A stretch of 64,000 bases of DNA from Ancylostoma caninum. Lineage: Eukaryota; Nematoda; Chromadorea; Rhabditida; Ancylostomatidae. Below the pieces are notes generated by a model. The model did not search any database, was not told the DNA's origin, and saw only the letters and a program-made list of their open reading frames with translations. The translations under genes were made by a program, and so were the position numbers. How positions within the stretch are numbered: position 1 is the first letter of the stretch; each line of letters begins with the position of its first letter. This document shows, piece after piece, positions 34,801 to 44,151 of the stretch. The stretch is from contig JBAJFG010000545.1 of the NCBI GenBank assembly GCA_037903475.1, forward strand, positions 1,550,001-1,614,000, in the 5' to 3' direction.

Positions 34801-35020
34801 TCCTGCCTTTACCCGGGAGAGGAAGAGAGGAATAGGTCGAGATAGTCACTGCCCACAATGTCCATATCTGCTAGAACGGATTGAGATTATCCAGCGTGAA
34901 TGTGTTGATATGCCCAATTTACGTCTTAAATGAAATGTGTCACCTCGTTCCGTGATTTCTTCAGATATCAACAGATATCAATAGACTTTAGACCTTCTCG
35001 TCACGCTGATTGCAACGATG
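31880..35020. other. Long stretch without a supported gene
   Basis: Mixed AT-rich DNA. The longest frame is minus 33241-33597 (118 codons, starting MARENLSIWHGCDQFFHN), which is unrecognised and lacks splice or repeat support. A minus frame at 32100-32426 with CRICRSEP was also not recognised. Confidence 0.45.
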
Positions 35021-35024
35021 AACA

Positions 35025-35300
35025 GTGGGCGTCAATGGCGTTGGTCCATCTGCGGCCTCGAGAAGGATGTCGCGCAACCGCGCTGCGCGCGCTGTAACCT
35101 ATGTATTGTGTTGCTATTATGCAATTTCTAGCAGCTTTTCCATCCGATTTTATGGATTTTCGAGCATATCGGGGAGAAAAGACCCTAGAAATAGTATTCC
35201 GGCGGCGACGACATCCTTTCCGGCGCACGCGGCTCGGTCGCGCTGCGTCCTTCTCGAGGCCGTGGATGGGCCACCGCCACTGCCGTCCACTGTACATGAA
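35025..35300. repeat. Foldback repeat with ~50-bp GC-rich arms
   Basis: GGTCCATCTGCGGCCTCGAG ... (35043) pairs with ... CTCGAGGCCGTGGATGGGCC (35272), continuing through AAGGATGTCGCGC/GCGCTGCGTCCTT, with a spacer of roughly 130 bp. The arms are imperfect. It is a likely small MITE. Open frames on both strands (94 and 98 codons) come from the palindrome. Confidence 0.7.
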
Positions 35301-35705
35301 AATACATGAAACTCCGTTTTCGAAGGGTCAGAAAGACCACTAGGACGAAGCGATTCGTGAATTGCACCGTGCTTGCTGACTGCCTACCACGGCTGCATCG
35401 TCGACCAACACGTCCTGACATGTCCGATCAATCAAATCAACGGCTTTACGCGTCCACTCAGCTAGACAAGCCTTTCTAAATCCTATCCCGAAAAACGTTC
35501 AAATACGGGGTTTGAGGACCGTTTTGTAACATTTTATGTATAGCCCTAGATTCACCTCATCAAGAAGATTCAGAATCTGCTAAAACCTCATACACGAACA
35601 CGAGCTGATGCACTTTCTTCAAGGCACCCGTTGACAAGTTTACCCATTTTAATCATATCCACGGGTATGAAATAACTCATCTTTCCAGTGATGCATCCGG
35701 ACCTA
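35301..35705. other. No gene seen
   Basis: No recognisable frame or repeat up to the TA flank of the TIR element. Confidence 0.55.
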
Positions 35706-35867
35706 CAGTCCGGTCCGGCAGCCACTGCAAATGGGCGCCGGCGGGCGCCGGCCGCCGCCACCCTCCGGCTCCTCGGTATTAATGAGCTATAAATCACTCG
35801 AGCTTGGGAGAAAGCGAAGAAAAATACAATTTTAGTCCATAGTAGACAGGGTAGATGAGCCTAACCC

Positions 35868-35910
35868 TATGCTTAAGAATGGGTTTAAGGCTTAGGCTTA
35901 GGCTTCACAG
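35868..35910 (+). repeat. Interstitial TTAGGC-like array
   Basis: GGCTTAGGCTTAGGCTTC (about 35890) contains two full TTAGGC units and partial ones. It is preceded by AGCCTAACCC, so the segment can fold back. TTAGGC is the nematode telomere unit. The same block is kept in copy B (about 47990-48033). Confidence 0.75.
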
Positions 35911-36168
35911 GAGTGGCCCCCACCCAACTCCCTTTTCACCTAAATTTCTAAGATAAACTACGGTAACTGTAAGTAATACAGGGCATTTATCTTGGAGTAA
36001 ACATCGCGCGCGATCTGATCCATTCCAATAGATCAAATTCTCAGTTGAAAGACTACGTGAAAGCGGAGGTTCCAGCAATTCGCACGTAGCCTTTGTACTG
36101 GGTCCGCAATTGCACCGATCTTTACTCCCGGAAAAACACCCTGTAGTGGACACCATTTTATGTTGCAT

Positions 36169-36233
36169 CGCGTGTAGCTCAGTGGGTTGAGCGAATGGTC
36201 GTGGTCAGGGGATCGAATCCTGCCCTGTGCCCC
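36169..36233 (+). pseudogene. tRNA-like module 1 (inside TIR element A)
   Basis: TAGCTCAGTGGG (box A) and GGATCGAATCC (box B) have tRNA-like spacing, and the 3' part ends GCCCTGTGCCCC. The anticodon arm is shortened compared with the copy in element B (47804-47876). It could act as an internal pol III promoter but is not a functional tRNA. Confidence 0.7.
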
Positions 36234-36311
36234 GGTTTTGCAAATACATATAGTATGCTGCCTACGGCTACTGCAGTTATCTAACAAACTCCAGCATAAA
36301 AAGTAGCATAA

Positions 36312-36378
36312 AAAGGCTCAGTGGTTTGAGTGGCAGATTGCAATCTGTCCGTATCGCTGGTTCCACTCCGTTGGAGAT
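36312..36378 (+). pseudogene. tRNA-like module 2, Cys-like anticodon arm
   Basis: GGCTCAGTGGTT (box A-like), GCAGATTGCAATCTGT (anticodon stem with GCA in a 6-nt loop) and GGTTCCACTCC (box B-like). The arrangement resembles tRNA-Cys, but the loop is one base short and the acceptor stem does not close. A matching copy is at 47666-47733 in element B. Confidence 0.65.
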
Positions 36379-37068
36379 CCAGAGTTACGTATCGCAGTGT
36401 TTGGGGTTCACTGCTTGGAACGTCCCCCGTGATCTCCTTCGGGTAGTCCAGGAAGGCATCCGGCAACGTTTTGCATAAATTTCTCAGATATACTACGATA
36501 AGTGTAAGTGTAAGTAATAGTAAAAGTGTAAGTAATAGTGAAAAACCACTTTTTCAAAGTTGAGGGAAACCGGGAGAGAGTAACTCCGCCGTAAAGGACT
36601 GCTCCACGAAAGAAAAAGGACAGCGGTAGAACTACTTCGCAATGGATATGGAACATTTATATGGATTTCAATTAATTCTGAGGATCCCGAATTGGATGAG
36701 CTTTATTATTCAGATGGGATAACTGAAGTACTGTGTCCATCTATAGAAGAATAACGACCATTTTTGTATTCGCGAAGCAGTGTACTATAGCAGAAAATAG
36801 AAGAGTTGGCTTCGCTTATTGTGTATTCAGAAATCTTTCCCCATGAAAATCACAAAAATGAAAAAACGTGAAAGTTGCGAAAATGGTCCCCTGCTTTATA
36901 GCCTTAACATATCCACTGCAGTCTGTCTACTATGGACTAAAATTGTATTTTTCTTCGCTTTCTCCCAAGCGCGAGTGATTTATAGCTCATTAATACCGGG
37001 GCGCGGGAGGGTGACGGCGCCCGGCGCCCGCCGGCGCCCATTTGCAGTGACTGCCGGACCCGACTGTA

Positions 37069-38459
37069 GTTTCACCAAAGCTACATGTCGTTTGCGTACA
37101 TTTACAATCTGTTGTCCTTTCCGGAGCACCCTTGAACGTACTCAGGTGAATACATGAATGAATAAACAAACAGACAAATAAATAAATATCTAATCAGACA
37201 AAATCACAGAGGCTGAAGCGGAATGCCAGGAGGAGAGTTGCGTGTGAGCACATACATATATTTCGTGCTTCAATTTCCCTGGTAATGTATGTTGATTCAG
37301 TCAATATTCCAATGCCCTTTCTTTGTGTTTAAAGAAATAAAGACCGGTAGGGCTATTTCCATAACAGGAATTCCCTCTGCTCTGCTTTTTCTGCGTCAAC
37401 TACATCGTCTGGCTGGGGTAGAATTAATGAGCAGGTAACCATGCGAGATCAGTTTAGCTAACCAACCTTTCCGTCCTTTGCTTCCTAGAATTACGCAGCC
37501 TATACGATAGTACTAACAATCGTTGGTTTACTTGGTTACCGTTTCAGGAATACCAGCCCTATAAGTTCCTCGCAACAACCTAGGTACCTAGGTACACAAG
37601 CGTAAACCATACAAATAATCTTGTTTCCTTGCTAATAGCTAGGTTTGGTGATACACTAAACGCTTCACATAAATAAAATGACACTTGATTCTCTTGTGAT
37701 TACATCTATTTTCCGTTGTTAACTTTTTATTTCTTAGCCACCGCTTCCTCCCAAAGCAAGTCTAGCGGCCCTGGCAAACTAAGTTAACTTAAGAGGAAAA
37801 AAATTACTGCAAACTCATTGCTTCAATTCTTTCAGCATCAGCAAGTTCTTCTAAAATCTCCTCCTAAAGGTCTCAATGGTGCCAACCCCTAAACAGGAAC
37901 GAACTGGAGGTGCAGCTCTGGCTTCGATAAACATTCATTACTAGAAAGATACATGTACAAGTACAGAAAGTAATTTGGAGAAGAAATTAGATGTGACTGT
38001 GCGCTTTGGTACGAAGCACATCTGATTTCTTTTCTAATTTCCACTGGTTTCAGAACTATCGCTCTAAAATTCAGCCAATGTTTCAAGATTGTGTATTTTC
38101 AACAACAACGACGAAATTCTGACCATGCAGCTATATTTTGTCACAGGTCACGTAGAATATTTATTGTACACTTTGGAAAAGCACACATGACTACAATGAA
38201 TATAAAAGTACACAATAATCTGAAGTACATACATAAATATTTCAGTTCACACCCGTTAGCAGATTTTTACTCAGTTGTATTCATTGGATTCTATGATAAC
38301 TCTTCTTAAGATGACTCTTAAATAATCCGGGAAAAAATAATTCACCAGATCGAAAAGGGTAAATTACGTATGAATTAAGGATTTTTTTAGATACTCCTGA
38401 TAGAAGTGGTTATTAATGGAAAGACAAGAAACATCTAGATATATCCAAGTATCTATGCA
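37069..38459. other. No gene; probable 3' flank of the minus-strand gene
   Basis: AT-rich DNA. The part just below 38460 would be the 3' UTR of the hydrophobic-tail exon. The minus strand has AATAAA at about 38163, a possible poly(A) signal. Confidence 0.45.
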
Positions 38460-38621
38460 CTACCAGAAAACTATCGCTAGAAGACTAAGAATAAAGGCGA
38501 AGAAGGTGTAGCTCTTCCAGGCAGAATTGAGCGGAGGGCCTGGGAACGTTTCTGGATAGCCGTCGACCCGCATCTGAACGACGCGTTTGCGAGCGTAGTC
38601 CGCTGTGAAGCCGGTGACTTT
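38460..38621 (-). CDS. Terminal exon: C-terminal hydrophobic tail
   Basis: Directly after a consensus acceptor (GAAACTTTTCAG) the minus strand codes for 53 residues and a TAG: KVTGFTADYARKRVVQMRVD, then GYPETFPGPPLNSAWKSY, then TFFAFILSLLAIVFW. The last 15 residues form a hydrophobic end of the kind used as a C-terminal membrane segment or GPI-anchor signal. The exon joins in frame to 38719-38781 across a 97-bp intron with GTAAGT and TTTTCAG ends. Codons are G/C-ending and unlike the AT-rich surroundings. The family was not recognised. It may be the 3' end of the cysteine-domain gene that starts at 44335, but intermediate joins are not proven. Confidence 0.7.
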   Translation of the reverse strand, partial: KVTGFTADYARKRVVQMRVDGYPETFPGPPLNSAWKSYTFFAFILSLLAIVFW

Positions 38622-38718
38622 CTGAAAAGTTTCAGTGACTGTGAAATTGCTTGGAGAAACTAAAGAAGTATGTAGAAGCTCTTTTTCCCAAGGAGATGGC
38701 TGTGGGCGGGCTACTTAC

Positions 38719-38781
38719 CTGCGCGCAGCGGTTGGCGGCGCGTGTATGTGCACACAACGAGCCAGTGTTTAAAGCTGTCCA
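38719..38781 (-). CDS. Penultimate exon of the minus-strand membrane/GPI protein
   Basis: The minus strand reads LNTGSLCAHTRAANRCAQ up to CAG|GTAAGT, in phase 0 with the next exon's KVTGF. The 5' limit is uncertain. ATTAG|TGG at 38782/38781 gives phase 0 and 21 codons, while GACAG|CTT at 38774 gives a 56-nt exon in another phase. A TAG lies in frame just upstream, so the exon must start in this interval. Two cysteines fit an extracellular segment. Confidence 0.6.
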
Positions 38782-39179
38782 CTAATGTTTATGTAAAAAT
38801 TAGAGGATTAATCGCAATAAAACCCTTGCATTTCAACTCGGGAAAAGCTCAGAATCCCCTAAGCGCAAGCTCAAGGTCGTGTTGATCCTTTTAGGATTAC
38901 TGCTGCCAGATTGAATGAAATTTTCTACCTATAAGATATCATAGAATTTTAATACGCGACATTACTTCCTATATTTTCAAAGGAGACAACATACCCTCTA
39001 CACATCGATGACGTATCCTAAATTTTCCCGGGAAAATGTGCAACATGAGCAGAGAAAATGAAGAAGAATAAACAAATCCTTTAATCGGGGTATGTGACAC
39101 AATCTCATTCCGTTCAGAATCATACTGTCTAAGAGTGTCAAAGACGGGCAAGTTAAGCTCATCGGAATCGTTGTGACAA

Positions 39180-39485
39180 CTATATTGTAAAGTCTTGTAG
39201 ATCAGAGACTGTGTCTGTGATTTTGTCTGCAACAACGGCTGCTGCACGGTCGGCCGGCTGATTAGTGGTTCGATCGGTGGGAAGATGTAATAGAACGAGT
39301 TTGGCAGGGAATATTTTACTAAATGACGATAGGAAAACCTCGAAATGAAGAAATCGCCTTGGAACATACAGAGAAAAGTGAAAAATTAAATCGCACTAGC
39401 TTATCAGGCGGCCGACACCATGCCACTGCCGTAATTGCAGACGAGATCACAAACGCACTCTTTAAGTCACAGACTATAAGCCCCG
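39180..39485. repeat. Imperfect inverted repeat
   Basis: The plus strand from about 39405 (CGGCCGACACCATGCC ... TTGCAGACGAGATCACA) resembles the minus strand from about 39268 (CCGGCCGACCGTGCAGC ... TTGCAGACAAAATCACA). Both arms translate to similar strings (AVIADEIT and AVVADKIT), which reflects duplication. The 132-codon minus frame at 38969-39367 crosses this and is not called a gene. Confidence 0.6.
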
Positions 39486-39790
39486 TCGTACCTGTCCGTC
39501 GGAAGTTATGTGGGTTTATTTAAGCTCAGCAGTTTCAGAGCATTTTCAGTTAAATAGCAAATTTAAGTTGGCATCAATTTTTTTTAAATCGGCAACCTTG
39601 GATGCATAATTTCTCAGTCGTGGGTATGCCTTAATACAGTTCGAGAATTTTAAATGCGTCTGTGCCCAAACCAATGAATTGAACCATCGAATAAAGAGTC
39701 GCTTCTTTATGGACCTGGAATGTTCCATCCTCCCAGATAGGACTTACACATTCTAATCTACCAATCGAGGAAGTATGTAGGGGTTACTGG

Positions 39791-39853
39791 TCCTTGGCGA
39801 GGCTCGAACCGTGGACCCTATGCACGTAATGGCGCCTCTTGCCACTACACTAG
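39791..39853 (-). pseudogene. tRNA-like sequence (degenerate)
   Basis: The minus strand has TAGTGTAGTGGCAAGAGG (box A-like) and ACGGTTCGAGCCTCG (box B-like), about 45 bp apart. The T-arm stem does not pair beyond two bases and no closed acceptor stem forms, so this is a tRNA relic or SINE head. Confidence 0.5.
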
Positions 39854-39884
39854 TTTATACTATAATACTTCAAACTTCTTGCTA

Positions 39885-40085
39885 CTACTTGAATCTTGAA
39901 CTCACATAAGAAACTGAATTCATCATGACGACGTCAGAGCTAACCCATTGAAGTTCGGTGTCATTTGAGAGGACTTTATTACAAGGCGTATTGCCCGTTT
40001 GACACAGGCACAAACCAACATGTCCATTGGCATGGCAGAGAATTCGATCGTCTTGTCCTGATCTGTAACAATTTTTTGAGGTAAT
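39885..40085 (-). CDS. Exon 3 candidate: end of Ly6/activin-receptor-like cysteine domain
   Basis: After a strong acceptor (CATGATTTTCAG) the minus strand reads ITSKNCYRSGQDDRILCH, then ANGHVGLCLCQTGNTPCNK. The CxC and final CN are the hallmark end of three-finger/Ly6 and activin-receptor-type domains common in nematode secreted proteins. It supplies the half missing from exons 1 and 2. The frame stays open to a TAG at 39887-39885, or could splice earlier at TAT|GTGAGT (about 39911). Problem: exon 2 ends in phase 2 while this frame needs phase 0, so a small exon may be missing, or this belongs to a related gene. Confidence 0.5.
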   Translation of the reverse strand: MTSKNCYRSGQDDRILCHANGHVGLCLCQTGNTPCNKVLSNDTELQWVSSDVVMMNSVSYVSSRFK

Positions 40086-40512
40086 CTGAAAATCATGTAA
40101 AATCCAATAAATATCAAAATACAAGACACAAGAGCAACCTGCAGGATGTTGCTGGGTAAGGGTATGGGTGACGGATGGGTGACGGATTGTGGGATTATGA
40201 AGGAATTGATTCAAAGAAATGCATTTTAATGATCTTGCATGGTAAGACTTCTTCAGTTAATTATTAGTTAATTAGTTAATTAATTGCTAGATTTGATCAG
40301 AGATTTTTCTATTATTTCTCCAACCATGGATTTTTCTTTTATTTTGTCCATTTGTTTGAATAACAACCGAACTGAAATGCACTGACACTGCGTGCTTACC
40401 CTTACTTAGGAAGTGCCCACAGTCCTTTAAAAACACTTCAATCAATTTATAACCGTCTTAGTACATGCAAAAATTCCTTCTTTTCACAATTGTGGAACAA
40501 CTCTGAAAATGC

Positions 40513-40516
40513 AAAA
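40513..40516 (-). terminator. Pol III terminator of tRNA-Cys
   Basis: TTTT on the minus strand, 4 nt past the tRNA 3' end (CATG then TTTT). Confidence 0.6.
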
Positions 40517-40520
40517 CATG

Positions 40521-40592
40521 AGGGGGCACCCGGATTTGAACCGGGGACCTCTCGATCTGCAGTCGAATGCTCTGCCACTGAGCTATACCCCC
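40521..40592 (-). tRNA. tRNA-Cys (anticodon GCA)
   Basis: A 72-nt cloverleaf on the minus strand. The acceptor GGGGGTA pairs with TGCCCCC (one G-U pair), the D-arm is GCTCAGTGGCAGAGC, the anticodon stem-loop is TTCGA-CTGCAGA-TCGAG (anticodon GCA), and the T-arm is CCCGG-TTCAAAT-CCGGG. The discriminator is U. A and B boxes are intact and a T4 terminator follows. All stems pair, so it should be functional. It lies between exons 2 and 3 of the cysteine-domain gene, on the same strand. Confidence 0.96.
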
Positions 40593-40760
40593 ACGCCGAA
40601 ACCGGCCACCAACGATCGCTACAAAATGACTCATACTCGACTGTTGATCTTGCGTCTACACAAATTCGGACACAGTAGAAACCAGCTATGATCACGCTTC
40701 TTCTAACAAACTCCATGTACTCTTATCATAAAACCTGGGCATTTTCTCGAACTATTGATA

Positions 40761-40956
40761 TCTTCAATATTTTTTTTCTTTTTTTTTGCCATACAGGTTG
40801 TTATAGGAACACCTTTATTGCAGATTTATTATTTATTTAGAGCGCAGATTCAAAGAAATTGATCCACTTTCAGGCCTTGAAAACGACTTTCTGTCGAAAC
40901 GTCGGCCAATAAAGGTGTTCCTATAACAACCTGTATGGCAGAAAAAACATTGAAGA
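40761..40956. repeat. Inverted-repeat unit with hammerhead-like core (Penelope-type terminus)
   Basis: TGCCATACAGGTTGTTATAG ... CCTTTATTG (left, 40788-40820) is the reverse complement of CAATAAAGG ... CTATAACAACCTGTATGGCA (right, 40907-40940). Similarity extends outward to TCTTCAAT/ATTGAAGA across T/A runs. The 86-bp core matches the terminal motif at 3417-3480. Confidence 0.85.
40871..40905 (+). ncRNA. Hammerhead-like core, variant
   Basis: CAGGCCTTGAAAACGAC-TTTCT-GTCGAAACGTCGGCC. GAC/GTC form a stem before GAAAC, but the CUGANGA box is replaced by TTGAAAA, so catalysis is unlikely. GGCC at both ends could pair as an outer stem. Confidence 0.35.
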
Positions 40957-41053
40957 TACGATCACGCTATTAGGGGACACAAAACGTTTGAATACAAATG
41001 AAAACTGGTAGTGGAATGTGAATTAGAAAATATTATTTGAATTATTACAAATA

Positions 41054-42328
41054 TTAGGTGCGTGCAAAAGATCCGGGGCAGTTGGTGGTATTTCACCATT
41101 CAACGTCGTTTTGCTCCTTGCGTTTGCGATATCCTGCAAGGGTTTTCATGCATGCTGGTAGCCTAAAACACCTGCTACCTATACCACTTTTGGCTCGGGT
41201 CTATGTCACAGCGTTGCTCTGTTTTGGGTGTAAAACCAGTTCTATAAGCTGTACAATATTTTGAGGAATTTCGCTTTATGAAATCAAATCTAGACGATCA
41301 ACAGGGGAAGCGACCCATAGCACCAGTAACGCGTTTGTGTAGAGTATGTTCTCCAAAATGCCAGGTGCTCGAAGATTCCTAGGAATTCTGAGCGGAGATG
41401 AGAGTCTGGAAAATGCTTCACGAGTTGGTCAGAGATTTGGTCATCGCAAAAGCACCAGGAAAGAGCAGGTTGAACCGGACCTTGTGCAAAGTGCGCAAGA
41501 CATTACGGGAAATTCAGTCACCAATGTCTCGTCACTTGAAGAAAATCGGTAAGAAGGGGAAGGGGAGTAGATGGATTTTGCGTGAAATGAGCGAAGAGCA
41601 CCAACGTCCACACTGGCAAGTCTGCAGATATTCGACCTTCAGATTTCCCAACAATTCGTTTCATGGAAGAATTGTTATTGATGATGGAGAATGGGTCAGG
41701 TCCGACAATGGGAGGAGGTCATCCCAAAGTCCGGGCTCCTGCCACCCACCCAAAAAATGGCCGAACCATCACCACCTTCTTTTTAAAAATTTTGACCTTT
41801 CATGGTCAGCAGCGTGACTCATCTGCAATGAATTTGTTATCTAATGAATGCGCAATAATCTCCCATTAGTACTTTCTTTTCCCTAAAGTAATCATGGGAA
41901 AACTCTTAGGCATAGGGCCGACACAGGCGGAAATGTGTGGTCTGACCCGGCTGTGGGATAACGCATACCAGCACGTTGCAGTGTCGACCTTATAAAGAAT
42001 TGGTCATTCGTGTTCCGAAATTCTAGCCTAACCTATATCACTCCTTATATCCGCCTCTAACAGACTACCCCCATTTCAACCTTCTTTGGCTTTACCTCCG
42101 CTGTAAAACTTTCAATGAACAGACCCTACTGGAAAACGACGTGTGCCACTATTACAAGTGTAGACCTGTCAAATTTTTAGCTTCTGGAAAAATCTTTTCT
42201 GTGCATTATTGCCAACGTTACGCAGATGCCAAAGCTTTTTGTTTTGAACAAAATTGCTGACTTTGAGTCAAGTTATGGCGCTCTGAAAAATTAGGAGCAA
42301 CTGCCCCGGAACTTTTGCACGCACCTAA
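41054..42328 (+). mobile_element. mariner transposon, full length, decayed
   Basis: The termini TTAGGTGCGTGCAAAAGAT and the reverse complement of ACTTTTGCACGCACCTAA are about 30-bp inverted repeats continuing through CCGGGGCAGTTG. Both sides are flanked by the TA duplication (41052-41053 and 42329-42330). At 1275 bp the length is typical of mariner. It inserted in the intron between exons 2 and 3 of the minus-strand cysteine-domain gene. Confidence 0.96.
41398..42230 (+). pseudogene. mariner transposase, broken
   Basis: The transposase is read in shifting frames. The N-terminal half shows LKKIGKKGKGSRWILREMS, then FHGRIVIDDGEWVRSDNGRR, which covers the first catalytic Asp at about 41683. Then comes GSCHPPKKWPN, and WSAA at the end of the frame near 41815. 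Further on come LWDNAYQHVAVST (second Asp, 41957), PLTDYPHF (third Asp, 42063) and CKTFNEQT ... EQNC near the end. The two last Asp are about 35 codons apart, matching the D,D34D pattern of mariner. Frameshifts and stops near 41818, 41990 and 42040 make it inactive. In life it would cut and paste the element at TA. Confidence 0.93.
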
Positions 42329-42776
42329 TATTAATCGAGTGCTGCAGCAATTCAATAAAGAGGTATCAAAAAAACTCGGATGCTTGAGCGCGTCACTTAG
42401 AGCACTTTGATGTCGAAATAGAGGAATATGTATTGCAGATTTAAATTAATATGTATAAAAACCCAATAATCTTGCAGAACACCATCAAATTTGTCATCAT
42501 AGCTCTACCTGCACCTACTGAATAAGAATTCAATGGATCTCACGATGCTGGCTAAAATCTACAATCGAGCCTCCTCAACGAAGAAAAAAATTTTTTTCTC
42601 AACTCTGAGCTCGTCTCCATACTGTTAGTAAATGAATTTGTATGCAGTGTAGTAGTACGACTTTAAGAGGACTAGTTTGAGAATAATCCTTTGATTCCGA
42701 TTTTTGAGGTCTAAATTTTTATGATTTCCGCTCGTTCCAACCTAAGAACACGTGTAATCTCTAGAGAGCGCCTCAC

Positions 42777-42846
42777 CGGAAGGGGAAATCAGACCAGTTT
42801 TCAGCGCATCCGGAGAGGAACATGCTTCGCAGATCGGACAACACAT
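42777..42846 (-). CDS. Exon 2 of Ly6/activin-receptor-like secreted protein gene
   Basis: A 70-nt exon between a strong acceptor (CTTCTTTTTTCAG) and a donor (CCG|GTGAGG). Joined to exon 1 in phase 1 it reads YVLSDLRSMFLSGCAENWSD then FPF. This continues CYSDYCYS from exon 1 with the GC pair expected in the middle of this nematode cysteine domain. The phase agreement and the cysteine spacing together make the join convincing. It ends in phase 2. Confidence 0.75.
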
Positions 42847-43186
42847 CTGAAAAAAGAAGCATCATAGATTAAAACATTAGGTTAGGACGAAATATCTGTC
42901 ATATAAAGTGACGAGTGGCGGAAATAAGGAATTAAATTAAAATAGGATAAGTAATTCTTAAAAAATTCGGCGAAAATTACCCATGCACCTGCCTTAAATC
43001 GAACAAAATTCTGTACAAGGACTCAATTCTGAAGAATGCAATTCAGATATATAACATGTTCTGTCTTCATCAATCCTTGCTTGACATGACTTCCACTTCT
43101 GTTAAGGTTGGAGTCACTTCTCACCAGAGAAATTTCTCAATTTTCAACATGATGTTGGAAAAAAACATTCACTTACTCGTCACTTA

Positions 43187-43384
43187 CAGGAAGCTCCAAA
43201 TGTCCGCATTCAAGAGGGCGTGGCCACGGCGCGGCTCCTTGATCAGACGCAGGCGCTCTCTATGCTGCCTCTGGCTTCTATGACTCTGCAGCCAACCAGT
43301 GGCAGCATGCCGAGCGCCTGTGTCTCTGTCTAAAGCCGCGCCGTGGCCACGTACCTCTTGACTGCGGACATTTGGAGCTTCCTG
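43187..43384. mobile_element. Palindromic MITE with TA target duplication
   Basis: CAGGAAGCTCCAAATGTCCG at the left and its reverse complement at the right enclose arms that pair through GTGGCCACGGCGCGGCT and on into CAGGCGCT ... GCTGCC near the centre. Nearly the whole 198 bp is one hairpin. TA flanks both ends (43185-43186 and 43385-43386). It sits in intron 1 of the minus-strand gene and has no coding capacity. Confidence 0.92.
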
Positions 43385-44151
43385 TACTTTCCAGGCTTCT
43401 GAGCTGCTGGCACGACCTAGCTATCGCTAAGATAGTTGATTTCTTGTACCACATCTTGTGATGGAAATCATTACTCGAAACTTCTTTACTCGAAATCAGA
43501 GATTTCATACATGACGACCTTATATATAAACATCAGGATGTCTTACTATATAAATATACATTAAACATCGGGTATTCAATTTTGGGTGAGCTTGGATGCT
43601 CAAAAATGGGAGACATAGGTATTCTAGTGATAAAATCTCTAGAAAAGACACGTTTCGTCAGTTTTATTCCATTATATTATTTTATATGATTTATAATTAT
43701 TTTTATTTTTACATTTTTTACATAAGTACTACTTTTATAATTTAAAATTATTATTTTATTTAGGAAGCAAATGGGCCCAAAGCCTTTTCGTCTTTTAAAA
43801 TTCAAATTCACGAATAGATTGCTCAACTGTTAGTTGAACCAGTTGGAATAAGAAGTAGTTATTTGGTCCTGTACATAGAAAACGAAAGTTTCGTTAAGAC
43901 AGCAGGAAAAGTATATCTCAAAAGACCCTTTGCCTCTCACAAGACGAGGCAGTGGAACCGCGGCAAAGTTGATTTTATACTAGGTAGTAGCTTTCGTCTT
44001 CTCAACAGCTATATTTCGTTTCAGATGAGAAACGAGGACCAGCTCTCAATCCAAAAAATTTTAAGCATTAAGTTCCGCCACTTTTTCATATCGGACACAT
44101 TGACAGGGCACTAGTCCGGACCAACCCTTGAGACTTGCCAAAAACACTCAC

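Larger units (their letters stand above)
35706..37066 (+). mobile_element. TIR element carrying tRNA-like modules, copy A (complete)
   Basis: The outer ends CAGTCCGGTCCGGCAG and CTGCCGGACCCGACTG lie in arms of about 145 bp that match through GCCGGCGGGCGCCGG, GAGCTATAAATCACTCG and TTTTAGTCCATAGTAGAC. Both ends abut TA (35704-35705 and 37067-37068), a Tc1/mariner-like duplication. The interior holds short TTAGGC repeats, a GTAAGT-type simple repeat (about 36495-36540) and two tRNA-like blocks. There is no transposase, so it is non-autonomous. A 5'-truncated relative in inverted orientation is at 46972-48034. Confidence 0.9.

Noticed and set aside
38969..39367. 132-codon minus-strand protein
   Set aside because: It runs through one arm of an inverted repeat (39180-39485), has no domain, and a competing frame is equally protein-like.
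40447..40716. Open frames over the tRNA-Cys locus (GAPGFEPGTSRSAVECSATE on plus, and the minus equivalents)
   Set aside because: These are the well-known spurious translations of a tRNA gene in its antisense and sense frames. The cloverleaf explains the sequence fully.
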